This document shows, in pieces, positions 1 to 6,335 of a stretch of DNA of 7,510 nucleotides. The notes below the pieces were generated by a model that worked only from the letters and a program-made list of their open reading frames with translations, ran no database searches and was not told the origin of the DNA. The stretch is taken from positions 1 to 7,510 of the forward strand of contig JBEIHO010000119.1 in NCBI GenBank assembly GCA_040381215.1, given 5' to 3'. The stretch is from SZUA-430 sp040381215 (GTDB lineage: Bacteria > Pseudomonadota > Alphaproteobacteria > Micropepsales > Micropepsaceae). A program made the translations under genes and the position numbers. Numbering within the stretch: position 1 is the first letter of the stretch; every line of letters starts with the position of its first letter.

Positions 1-332
1 AGGCCGCGGTCGACATAGATCTGCGTCAGCTCCTGGCGCTCCATTTCGGGGCTGTCGGCAAGTTCTCGCGTTTCCTTGGCGAGGTCGGCTTTTTCGGTGT
101 CGGACTGCGAACTGACGGAGACGTATTCGCCCGCCGCCATCGACATGGCGCCGGCGACGAGGCCTGCAGCCCCGGCGATGAGGATGGCGGTGCGATCCGT
201 GCCGGCGGCAGCAACACCGACGATCAGGCTTGCGGTCGAAACGATTCCGTCATTGGCGCCAAGAACCGCTGCCCGCAGCCAGCCTATGCGCGCGACCGCA
301 TGGCGTTCGATGTGGGCCTTCGAGCGTGGCAT
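1..332 (-). CDS. VIT1/CCC1-family Fe/Mn transporter, N-terminal part (cut by window edge)
   Basis: Reading leftwards, the first 110 residues are visible and the gene continues past position 1. Residues 17-41 (IGWLRAAVLGANDGIVSTAS and on) carry the strongly conserved first membrane helix of the VIT/CCC1 family, including the ANDGIVS core whose Asp28 is implicated in metal transport in plant VIT1. A second helix (about 48-66) ends in the family motif AAGEYVSVSSQ (67-77). After it starts the charged, Glu-rich cytoplasmic segment (EKADLAKETRE, PEMERQELTQIY) that binds metal in this family. The protein should export or sequester Fe2+ or Mn2+ across the inner membrane. The ATG at 332 is chosen because an AGAGG ribosome site lies 5 bases upstream. 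In-frame ATGs at 359 and 362 would add about 10 residues but have weaker sites. It is divergent from the sulfatase gene. The family call is firm; the metal is unknown. Confidence 0.93.
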   Translation of the reverse strand, partial: MPRSKAHIERHAVARIGWLRAAVLGANDGIVSTASLIVGVAAAGTDRTAILIAGAAGLVAGAMSMAAGEYVSVSSQSDTEKADLAKETRELADSPEMERQELTQIYVDRG

Positions 333-413
333 TGGCGCCTCTGTGCTGACGGGCGACATCATCGGGCTTGCCAGTCGAGATGTCGATACGGCAGCCTTGG
401 TCTCTGCGAGATC

Positions 414-418
414 GGGAG
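414..418 (+). promoter_or_regulatory. ribosome binding site GGGAG for the TTG-started sulfatase
   Basis: GGGAG ends 6 bases before the TTG at 425. No in-frame ATG or GTG gives the same intact signal peptide, so this site decides the unusual start. Confidence 0.6.
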
Positions 419-424
419 TGACGG

Positions 425-2131
425 TTGCGACGCATTCTCTCTGGGTTCCTGGCGGTCGTCACGGCTGTGTTTGCGGGTTCATGCGCGCTGGATGCTCCGG
501 TTGCCGGACCAGGTGATGAGGCATCGCGTCAGCAACCGAACATCGTGCTGCTGATGGTGGAAGACCTGAGCCCGCGCATTGGAGCGTTTGGCGATGATTT
601 GGCGCGGACGCCGAACATCGATCGGCTGGCTCGGGAGGGCGCTCGCTACACGCATGTGTTTGCGACGGCGGGCGTGTGCGCGCCAAGCCGGGCCGCGCTA
701 ATCACGGGCATGAACCAGGTGTCGATCACCGCGCAGCATATGCGCACGACCGACTATGTCTGGCCGGATGGGTCGGGGCGACGGGGATACGAAGCCGCGC
801 CTCCGTCTTTCGTGAAGGCTTTTCCGGAGCTGCTGCGTGCGGCTGGCTATTACACGACGAACAATTCGAAGACGGACTATCAGGTCGGCTCGCCCTTCAC
901 GGTGTGGGACGAGAACGGCACGCAGGCGCACTGGAAGAACCGGCCTGAAGGCATGCCGTTCTTCGCGATGTACAGCCTGACCGCGACCCATGAGAGCTCG
1001 CTCTTCCCCTCGGATTCGATCGAGCGGCGCTTCCCCGGCACGGGTGCGGTGCTGCGCGCTTTCGAGTCCCAGCGCAACGCCTTGTCATTCCGGACGCGAC
1101 CTGAAGATGTTGTCGTGCCGCCCTACTATCCGGACACGCCGACGGTGCGGGCCGACATCGCGCGGCAGTACGACAGCGTGCAGCTGATGGACGCCTGGGT
1201 TGGCGAGCGCATGGCGGAGTTGGAGCGCGAGGGTGTGCTCGACAACACGATCGTCATCTGGACGACGGATCATGGCGACGGCCTTCCCCGTGCCAAGCGA
1301 TCGCTCTACGACAGCGGTCTCAACGTCCCCATGATCATTCGCTTCCCCGACGGACGTGGCGCGGGCACGGTGGATACGCGGCTCATCTCGTTCGTCGACC
1401 TTGCGCCGACCGTTCTGACGCTGGCGGGTGCCGAGCGCCCCGCGCACCTGCAGGGCATCGACATGCTGGGGCAACAGGGTGCTGCACAGGCGCGCGTGTA
1501 CGCGGCGAGGGACCGACTTGATGAATCACCGGATCTTGGCCGCGCCGTGCGGACACGGGATTTCAAGTACATCGTCAACGAGCGGCCGGACGCGATGTTC
1601 TACCTGCCGCTGTCGTTCCGCGAGAACCTGCCGATGATGGCGGAGATGCGGAAGCTAGCAGGCGAGGGCAGGCTGTCTTCACTGCACGCAGGGTACTTCG
1701 CAACGCCGCGCCCGGCCGAGGAGTTGTATGACCTGCGCCTTGATCCGCATGAGGTGCGCAATCTTGCTGACGATCCCGCGCATGCAGGCGTTAAGGCGGA
1801 GCTGTCAGCCGCGCTGTCAACGTGGCGTGCAAGGGTGGGCGATCCGGGCCTGATTGCGGAGGACCAGATGATCAAGGCGGCGTGGGGCGCTGAGAGCCAG
1901 CCGCAGACGGTTGCGCCGGTTATCACGGCCTCGCAGGACGCGCAGGGCGTTTCGGTCATGCTGGCGAGCGCGACTGAAGGCGCTTCGATCGGATATCGAC
2001 TTGCGGGCGAGGTGCGATGGCGTCTCTACGCCGGTCCGTTCAACGCTGAGACTGGACAGCGCATTGAGGCGAAGGCGACCCGGTACGGATTCAAGGAGAG
2101 CGACGTGTCGGTGAGAACAGCTGGCGACTGA
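425..2131 (+). CDS. exported sulfatase, heparan N-sulfatase-like (Cys-type)
   Basis: A 568-residue alkaline-phosphatase-superfamily sulfatase that should hydrolyse sulfate esters or N-sulfates of glycans outside the cytoplasm. Residues 1-20 form a signal sequence (RR, hydrophobic stretch, then AGSC). Cys20 could make it a lipoprotein, though AGS is a poor lipobox. The metal site begins at Glu47-Asp48. The sulfatase signature CAPSRAALITG (85-95) is complete, with Cys85 to be oxidised to formylglycine and Arg89 in place. TTDHGDGLPR (280-289) supplies the second metal-site Asp282/His283, and LYDLRLDPHEVRNLA (434-448) is the usual end of the catalytic part. The ED and DHGDGLPR forms recall sulfamidase-like members. 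Residues about 497-564 look like the small beta domain (chitobiase/hexosaminidase C-terminal type, CHB_HEX_C) often appended to sulfatases. Start is TTG at 425 with GGGAG upstream. No formylglycine-generating enzyme is in the window. It ends 3 bp from the convergent gene. Substrate is inferred only. Confidence 0.93.
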   Translation: MRRILSGFLAVVTAVFAGSCALDAPVAGPGDEASRQQPNIVLLMVEDLSPRIGAFGDDLARTPNIDRLAREGARYTHVFATAGVCAPSRAALITGMNQVSITAQHMRTTDYVWPDGSGRRGYEAAPPSFVKAFPELLRAAGYYTTNNSKTDYQVGSPFTVWDENGTQAHWKNRPEGMPFFAMYSLTATHESSLFPSDSIERRFPGTGAVLRAFESQRNALSFRTRPEDVVVPPYYPDTPTVRADIARQYDSVQLMDAWVGERMAELEREGVLDNTIVIWTTDHGDGLPRAKRSLYDSGLNVPMIIRFPDGRGAGTVDTRLISFVDLAPTVLTLAGAERPAHLQGIDMLGQQGAAQARVYAARDRLDESPDLGRAVRTRDFKYIVNERPDAMFYLPLSFRENLPMMAEMRKLAGEGRLSSLHAGYFATPRPAEELYDLRLDPHEVRNLADDPAHAGVKAELSAALSTWRARVGDPGLIAEDQMIKAAWGAESQPQTVAPVITASQDAQGVSVMLASATEGASIGYRLAGEVRWRLYAGPFNAETGQRIEAKATRYGFKESDVSVRTAGD

Positions 2132-2134
2132 CGC

Positions 2135-2731
2135 CTACTGCACTTCGTCCGTGTCCCAGACGCCGCGGACGGCGATGTCGTTCTCGACGCCGATATTGTA
2201 CCAGGCGAGCCGGTCCTTCGAGGCGTTGACGATGATGAAGTGCTCGTGCGGGTTCACTGCAAGCGTCAGCTGGTTGCGGAGCTGCTGGATGGTCTGTTTC
2301 GAACGGAGCACCCACATGTCGCCGGCAGCGCGGGTCATCTTGCCGGCTTCGTGGAGCACACGCTCGAAGCGCTCATTGCCCGACAGCAGACGCGCGGCGA
2401 TGAAATAATTGCAGACCGGGACTTCCGTTTCGCCCGCATCGAGGCGCGGGTCGCCGAACTTGCGCTTCTTCGGGCCCTTGAAGTCCCAGCGCAGGTTGGG
2501 GTGGTGGTCGGCGCGGTGGTACTCTGTGTCCGTCCCGCAGGCGATGCAGGTGCCGGCCTGGACGCGGCCCTCTTTCAGAAAGTCGATCAGGCGGGTTCGG
2601 GGGTAGGGGCCGTATTCCTTGTCGGCAATCTTGATGCGCCACTTCACGCCTTCGAAGGGAGGCGGCGGCGTGTGCAGCCCCTCGTCGTCACCTGTTTCCA
2701 CAGGTTGCCTGAGTTCCAGAGTGTCACTCAT
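2135..2731 (-). CDS. GYF-like domain protein with ferredoxin-like C-terminal half
   Basis: A soluble 198-residue protein with no signal peptide or membrane segment. After a Pro-rich lead (PPPPF, 22-26), residues 29-60 (VKWRIKIADKEYGPYPRTRL, then FLKEGRV) match the layout of a bacterial GYF_2-type domain: Trp near the first strand, YGPY, and an acidic/Gly turn. GYF folds usually bind proline-rich peptides. A CIAC pair (62-65) with His72, His76 and His77 nearby could bind metal, but this is uncertain. Residues about 105-190 suggest strand-helix-strand-helix-strand (NYFIAARLL, FERVLHEAGKM, DMWVLRSK, TIQQLRNQLTL, HFIIVNAS, LAWYNIG), similar to SinR/Cas2-like ferredoxin folds; that link is inference from pattern. 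It converges on the sulfatase and starts 92 bp from the divergent enoyl-CoA hydratase gene. The ribosome site is weak. Function unknown; the gene itself is well supported by its coherent protein sequence. Confidence 0.82.
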   Translation of the reverse strand: MSDTLELRQPVETGDDEGLHTPPPPFEGVKWRIKIADKEYGPYPRTRLIDFLKEGRVQAGTCIACGTDTEYHRADHHPNLRWDFKGPKKRKFGDPRLDAGETEVPVCNYFIAARLLSGNERFERVLHEAGKMTRAAGDMWVLRSKQTIQQLRNQLTLAVNPHEHFIIVNASKDRLAWYNIGVENDIAVRGVWDTDEVQ

Positions 2732-2810
2732 CAGACAGCGTGTTCCGCTAACCCCTCTTTGGGTCTAGTTGTAGGAGAAACCACCTTGTCCAAAGGTAAA
2801 CGAAAACCTG

Positions 2811-2815
2811 CAGGA
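2811..2815 (+). promoter_or_regulatory. ribosome binding site AGGAG of the enoyl-CoA hydratase gene
   Basis: A full AGGAG lies 8 bases before the ATG at 2824 and fixes that start. A small inverted repeat (CCTT-5-AAGG) lies upstream in the same 92 bp intergenic region, too short to name as an operator. Confidence 0.7.
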
Positions 2816-2823
2816 GACGCCCC

Positions 2824-3609
2824 ATGAGCGCTTACGAATTCATCACGACAGAGACCGAAGGCCGCCTTTTCATCGTCACCATCAACCGGCCGGATCAGCT
2901 GAATTGCCTGCATCCGATGGGAAATGCGGAGATGGGCAAGGCTTTTGATGAGTTCGCGGCGAACCCGGATCTCTGGGTGGCGATTGTCACGGGCGCCGGT
3001 GAGAAAGCGTTCTCGGCTGGTAACGATCTCAAATTTGCAGCTTCCGGGCAGAAATCGCCGGTGCCGATGCCAAGTTCAGGATTCGGCGGGCTGACGTCGC
3101 GGTATGATCTCTACAAGCCGGTGATCGCGGCGGTAAACGGCTTTGCCATGGGCGGCGGGTTCGAGATCGCTCTGGCGACGGACATCATCATTGCCGCCGA
3201 GAATGCGAAGTTCGCGCTGCCCGAGCCGCGCGTCGGTTTCGCGGCGCTCGCATCCGGCATGCACCGCCTGCCGCGGCAGGTGCCTCTGAAGAAGGCGATG
3301 GGCATGATGCTGACGGGCCGGACCGTCAGCGCCGCCGAGGGCAAGGAGATCGGCTTTGTCACCGAGGTGGTGCCGCAGGGCAAGGCGCTGGAGGAAGCCA
3401 AACGCTGGGCCGGGATGATCCTTGAATGCTCGCCGATGGCAATCAAGGCGACGAAGGAGACGGTGCTGACCGGTCTCAACACCGCCGACCTGAAGACGGC
3501 GTTCGAGACGAAGGTGCCCGGTATTGCGAAGCTGATGCATTCGGCTGACCACAAGGAAGGTCCGAAGGCGTTTGCTGAAAAACGCAAGCCTGTGTGGCAG
3601 AACGAGTAG
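2824..3609 (+). CDS. enoyl-CoA hydratase/isomerase (crotonase family)
   Basis: A complete 261-residue crotonase-fold cytoplasmic enzyme acting on acyl-CoA thioesters, most simply hydrating trans-2-enoyl-CoA in fatty-acid or related acyl-CoA breakdown. The oxyanion-hole segments are present: FSAGNDLKF (63-71) and AMGGGFEIALATD (108-120). Both glutamates that act in classical enoyl-CoA hydratases are in place: Glu114 in GGGFE and Glu134 in ALPEPRVG. TGRTVSAAEGKEIGFVTEVV and SPMAIKATKE are the usual C-terminal family landmarks. The SAGNDLK, GGGFEIALATD and ALPEPRVG style is close to carnitinyl-CoA dehydratase-like members, but exact substrate cannot be read from sequence. The start is fixed by AGGAG. 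The phosphotransferase-like gene follows 59 bp downstream on the same strand and may be co-transcribed. There is no adjacent acyl-CoA dehydrogenase or thiolase. Confidence 0.95.
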   Translation: MSAYEFITTETEGRLFIVTINRPDQLNCLHPMGNAEMGKAFDEFAANPDLWVAIVTGAGEKAFSAGNDLKFAASGQKSPVPMPSSGFGGLTSRYDLYKPVIAAVNGFAMGGGFEIALATDIIIAAENAKFALPEPRVGFAALASGMHRLPRQVPLKKAMGMMLTGRTVSAAEGKEIGFVTEVVPQGKALEEAKRWAGMILECSPMAIKATKETVLTGLNTADLKTAFETKVPGIAKLMHSADHKEGPKAFAEKRKPVWQNE

Positions 3610-3668
3610 CGCTCCAGCATTGTGGGCAAAAGGCAGTCGCCGGGGGGCGGGATGACCGGAGTCTCGCC

Positions 3669-4601
3669 ATGACATCCACACCTGACTTCCGCGACCTCGC
3701 GGCCGCGCACGGGATCGAGCTGGACCCTGATCCGTCGATGCTGCGCGCGACCGGGTCGACCGCGGAGTATTTCGGCGCCAATGCGCGTGATGCATCCGGC
3801 GCGTACTGGATGTTGAGATCGCCACGTCGGGGCGATGTTCAGGCTAACTCGCGTCAGGAAAAGCGCGTGCTCGATCATGTACGCGGCAAGTTGCCGGTCG
3901 TCGTGCCGGACTGGCAGGTGCATTCGGACAAGCTGATCGCCTATCGTGTCCTGCCCGGCGTGCCAGCGGCGGAGATCGATCCGCTGACGGGCGAGCTGAT
4001 CTGGCGCCTGCCACAGGCGAGCGTGCCGGCGGTGTTCGCCGAAAGCCTGGCCGAGGCGATGGTGAAATTGCACTGGCTCGACATCGACGCGGCCGTGGCG
4101 GCCGGCATTGCTGTGATGACGGCGGAGCAGTCGCGCGCGCGTGTGCGGCAGCGGATGGATGACTGCAACACGCTCGCGCCGGTGCCCGAGAAGCTGTGGG
4201 GGCTGTGGCAGAAGTGGATCGATGGCGATGCCTTCTGGCCTGACTTCGTCTCGCTGACAAATGGCGACATCTACCATCCGCGTCTGTTCGTGAATGCGGA
4301 CTATCGCGTCGTCGCGATCGAGAACTGGGCGGATGCCGAGATCGGCGATCCCGCATCAGACTTCACGCTCTACTTTGCCGCCGCCGGACGCGAAGCGATG
4401 GAAGACCTGATCGCCCGCTATGAAAGGGCAGGCGGCCAGACCTGGGCCCGCATGGCCGACCAGGCAGAGATGTACTATTGGGCCAGCCCCATCAAGTTCG
4501 CCGCCTACGCCATGCGCACGGGTGACGTCTCGCACCTGATGAATGTGAAGAACATGGTCCACCGCTATGCGAGCATGCTGGAGGATAGCGGGTACGAGTA
4601 G
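3669..4601 (+). CDS. macrolide 2'-phosphotransferase-like (APH fold), active site degenerate
   Basis: A 310-residue cytoplasmic protein with colinear likeness to Mph-type macrolide kinases: YWMLRSPRRGDV (46-57; Mph has WVLRxPRRxDV), VPDWQVHSDKLIAYRVLPGVPA (79-100), QRMDD, LWGLWQKW, and a final AGGQTW. Working Mph enzymes use GTP to phosphorylate the macrolide 2'-hydroxyl. Here the catalytic loop, normally HGDxH, reads NGDIYHPR (198-205): Asp200 is kept, but the preceding His is Asn198 and the magnesium-binding Asn/His position is Arg205. The second metal Asp (IDW in Mph) aligns with Asn219 in ENWADAEIGD. Resistance activity is therefore doubtful; it may be a pseudokinase or have another substrate. 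The frame is open and intact, so this is not simple decay. ATG at 3669 has GGAG 7 bases upstream; an earlier in-frame GTG overlaps the previous gene and has no better site. Fold call is firm, function unknown. Confidence 0.88.
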   Translation: MTSTPDFRDLAAAHGIELDPDPSMLRATGSTAEYFGANARDASGAYWMLRSPRRGDVQANSRQEKRVLDHVRGKLPVVVPDWQVHSDKLIAYRVLPGVPAAEIDPLTGELIWRLPQASVPAVFAESLAEAMVKLHWLDIDAAVAAGIAVMTAEQSRARVRQRMDDCNTLAPVPEKLWGLWQKWIDGDAFWPDFVSLTNGDIYHPRLFVNADYRVVAIENWADAEIGDPASDFTLYFAAAGREAMEDLIARYERAGGQTWARMADQAEMYYWASPIKFAAYAMRTGDVSHLMNVKNMVHRYASMLEDSGYE

Positions 4602-4627
4602 CTTCTTCGCTTCTGGCTGTTTCCGGC

Positions 4628-4647
4628 TCGAACCCCTTGGGGTGCGA
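4628..4647 (+). other. imperfect hairpin after the phosphotransferase-like gene
   Basis: ACCCC-TT-GGGGT with flanking TCG/CGA arms (one mismatch) lies 26 bp after the stop codon at 4601. It has no T-run, so a Rho-independent terminator is not supported. The rest of 4602-4676 shows nothing recognisable. Confidence 0.35.
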
Positions 4648-4676
4648 ATGGCAGGGCTGGGCACGATTCGGTCGAT

Positions 4677-4922
4677 TCAACCTGCCTCAACGGCAGGCCG
4701 ATCAGGGCGAGAAAGTTGCGCGTGGCCTGGGGGGATTTCCTCCATGTTCCTGTCCGCCCAATTGCTGAGCGCCTGGAGGGGCTCCAGCAGAGAGCGACCC
4801 AAGGGCGTAAGGCTATACGCGACCGCTGGCGGAATTGAGGGATAGACCTTGCACGCGATCAGTCCGTCGCACCGTAGATTCTGCAGCGTTCGGGTGAGCA
4901 TGCGTTGCGAAACGTCGGGAAT
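4677..4922 (-). pseudogene. HxlR-family regulator, C-terminal fragment (5' end missing)
   Basis: Reading leftwards from about 4922, the frame gives IPDVSQRMLTRTLQNLRCDG, then VYPSIPPAVAYSLTPLGRSL. This is the second half of an HxlR (DUF24) winged-helix regulator: the recognition helix (ISQRMLTxxLRxL in family members), the wing (YPxxPPxVxYSLT) and the C-terminal helix LGRSLLEPLQALSNW. About 40-45 residues expected before it, with the first helices of the DNA-binding domain, are absent. Upstream of the Ile codon (4920-4922) the frame reads a Cys/Arg-rich string (CARCICARDV) unlike the family. An ATG at 4901 could start a 74-residue remnant, but it would lack part of the DNA-binding fold. The break coincides with the break in the opposite gene, so I read this as a deletion remnant, of the regulator type usually divergent from quinone oxidoreductases. 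Confidence 0.82.
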
Positions 4923-5297
4923 TACGTCACGCGCGCAGATGCAGCGCGCACAGCCGCAGGCGCGCTCATCGACAACTTTGACGGACGGCGCGTGCTCGAC
5001 GTTTCCGGCTCTGAAGCGCTGACGGGCGCGGACATTGCCTCCATCGCTTCAGACCTCCTCGGCAAGACGATAGCCTTCGCTCCGGTTCCGGCTGGTGCGC
5101 TATGCGAAGGTCTGACAAGCGCGGTGCTGCCGCCAGGGCTTGTCGCTGCTCTGGTGCAGTTTGACATCGACGCAGCTGAAGGACGTCACGCCGTGACAAC
5201 GGACGTCGTAAGGTTCTTCAGCGGGCAGGCGCTGCAGAGCGTGAGGCAATTCCTGCAAAACCATGGGAGCGCGCTGGCCAGGGATATGGCTATCTGA
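4923..5297 (+). pseudogene. NmrA-like NAD(P)H:quinone oxidoreductase (Qor2-like), C-terminal fragment
   Basis: From Tyr (4923-4925) onward the frame reads YVTRADAARTAAGALIDNF, RRVLDVSGSEALTGADIASI, LPPGLVAALVQFDIDAAEG, TDVVRFFSGQALQSVRQFL. This is the C-terminal portion of NmrA-type/YtfG-like SDR oxidoreductases (family pattern: YVTREDxARxAAxAL, LDVTGPEALT, LPPGL, FD, TDxVxxLTGxxPxSLxxFL). About 150 residues expected first, including the Rossmann fold and its GxxGxxG nucleotide site, are missing, so enzymatic activity is not expected. A TTG at 4905 behind GGTGAG could give a 130-residue product, but its first residues come from the antisense of the regulator fragment. Downstream the frame stays open to its natural stop (5295-5297), consistent with a recent event. 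Confidence 0.82.
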
Positions 5298-5530
5298 GCT
5301 TCGTTGGCGGAGGCTGATCATGGCGTCGGCTCCGCTGGCCGGCAAAAGCCAACCACGGACGCCATCTCTTGTTCGTTCGTGATGGTGTCGGGTCCGAGCG
5401 CGCCTGCAGGGGCTGGCAGCGAGCTTCATCGCCTTGGGCGCAGATTGCGATTTCCCTCCTCGCCGTGGGCAACAAATCTTCGCATCTCTCGGCCAGTTTC
5501 GATGAATACCAGCTGCCCGAAAGCCTCTCG
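5298..5530. other. 233 bp without a recognisable gene
   Basis: No reading frame on either strand resembles a known protein here. Frames crossing it on the plus strand run into the antisense of the PilZ gene. It may contain further remnants of the deleted locus, but nothing can be named beyond the stem-loop at 5320-5365. Confidence 0.5.
5320..5365 (+). repeat. two-tier inverted repeat (stem-loop) after the oxidoreductase remnant
   Basis: ATGGCGTC (5320-5327) is exactly complementary to GACGCCAT (5358-5365), and an inner TGGC/GCCA stem (5336-5339 with 5348-5351) closes a CGGCAAAA loop. The sequence after it (CTCTTGTTCGTT) is only mildly T-rich, so a terminator role for the old gene is possible but weak. 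Confidence 0.45.
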
Positions 5531-6145
5531 CTAGATATCCGTCCCGTGCAGCGTGCGGAAATCCACCGCGAAGCCGCCGTCGATGTAGCGGACGCAGGTG
5601 CCGGCGCGTTCGCCGATCTGGACGCGGTCGCCGATCATGGGGCGTGGGCCGGCGGTCTTGAGGGCGACGCCGAAGAGCGAGACGTCAGCGACGGCGCAGG
5701 CGATGGAGATTCCCTTGCCGTGAATGGCGATCACCTGGCCCGGGGCGGAGCGGCGCTCGTCGATGCGTTCGTCGGTTAGGCCGAGCTTGTCCTTGTTGAC
5801 CAGCCAGGTCAGCGCGTCGGCGATCTTCTCGCGCTTGCGCTGTGGCACGCGGAACTCGACGGCGTATCCGACCTCGTTGAGGACGCGGACGATGACGCCT
5901 TCGACGCGGCCGATGTCCTCGACGTAGAGTACGAGGTTCTCGCCCTTCTCGAGCGGGCGGGCGAGGTTGATGCGGATGCCGCCGGCGCAGACGTCGATGG
6001 TGTTGCAGGTGAACTCTTCGCCCGAGCCGGTCAGGCCGCGAACCGGGACTTGCCAAAGCACGCGGCGGTGGCGGCGGCGGTCGAGCCCCTCGGCTCTACG
6101 GATCGAGGGTCGGTCGAGCCTGTCGATGGCCTGGGCCGATTGCAT
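5531..6145 (-). CDS. tandem PilZ-domain protein, putative c-di-GMP receptor
   Basis: A 204-residue cytoplasmic protein with two PilZ-like domains. Domain 1 has the RxxxR arm at Arg24-Arg28 (RRRHRR) and DVCAGG at 51-56, the (D/N)xSxxG motif with Cys in place of Ser. Domain 2 has a literal RxxxR (RIDER, 127-131) and a full DVSLFG (154-159). The distance from the second Arg to the motif Asp is 23 residues in both, supporting an internal duplication. EFRVPQRKREKIADALTWLV (97-116) links them. PilZ proteins bind cyclic di-GMP and control motility, polysaccharide or envelope functions; the target here is unknown. The ATG at 6145 is preferred because GAGGG lies 6 bases upstream; an upstream GTG (6214) would add 23 Ala/Arg-rich residues with a poorer site. 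The PAS_5-type gene lies 190 bp upstream on the same strand. Confidence 0.92.
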   Translation of the reverse strand: MQSAQAIDRLDRPSIRRAEGLDRRRHRRVLWQVPVRGLTGSGEEFTCNTIDVCAGGIRINLARPLEKGENLVLYVEDIGRVEGVIVRVLNEVGYAVEFRVPQRKREKIADALTWLVNKDKLGLTDERIDERRSAPGQVIAIHGKGISIACAVADVSLFGVALKTAGPRPMIGDRVQIGERAGTCVRYIDGGFAVDFRTLHGTDI

Positions 6146-6335
6146 CAGCAACCCTCTGTCGCGGCGAGAGGGAGCTTCCCCCGGGGCCGCAAGTCTAGCA
6201 GCGCAATGGTTCACAAACTCTTGCCAGAGCCTGTCGGCGATTTGCGGTCGAGAAGCGGCCTTGGTGGTTTCGTTTTCCGGGTCGCCAGCTCAGGATGCTG
6301 GCGGGAGTGACAGGTCGGTTGTGGTAGCTGCGCCT
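6146..6335 (-). promoter_or_regulatory. intergenic between PAS_5-type and PilZ genes, with stem-loop at 6283-6303
   Basis: A perfect 7-bp inverted repeat (CGCCAGC, 7-base loop, GCTGGCG) lies 32 bp downstream of the PAS_5-type stop codon in transcript sense. It is followed in that sense by A-rich sequence and not by U residues, so it is not a standard terminator. It could protect or process an mRNA end, and the rest of the gap has room for a promoter for the PilZ gene, though none is clear. Confidence 0.45.

Noticed and set aside
333..362. Upstream ATGs at 359/362 as the VIT-family start
   Set aside because: Adds residues not typical of the family and lacks a ribosome site as good as AGAGG before the ATG at 332; kept only as an alternative.
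2135..2731. CRISPR-associated role from the Cas2-like pattern
   Set aside because: No repeat-spacer array, cas1 or other cas gene appears; the fold resemblance is shared with unrelated proteins.
2776..2800. CCTT-5-AAGG inverted repeat upstream of the enoyl-CoA hydratase as an operator
   Set aside because: Only four paired bases per arm, expected by chance; no regulator gene adjacent.
3111..4277. 388-residue minus-strand reading frame opposite the crotonase and phosphotransferase-like genes
   Set aside because: Shadow frame caused by GC-rich codon use; it spans two genuine plus-strand genes and resembles nothing.
4610..4665. TTCGAGCC-type motif and a HPKGFEP translation resembling a tRNA T-arm on the minus strand
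   Set aside because: The T-stem does not pair, and no acceptor, D or anticodon arms can be drawn around it.
5369..5779. 136-residue plus-strand frame starting in the gene-free stretch
   Set aside because: Its second half is antisense to PilZ domain 2, the first half has no family likeness, and no convincing ribosome site was seen.
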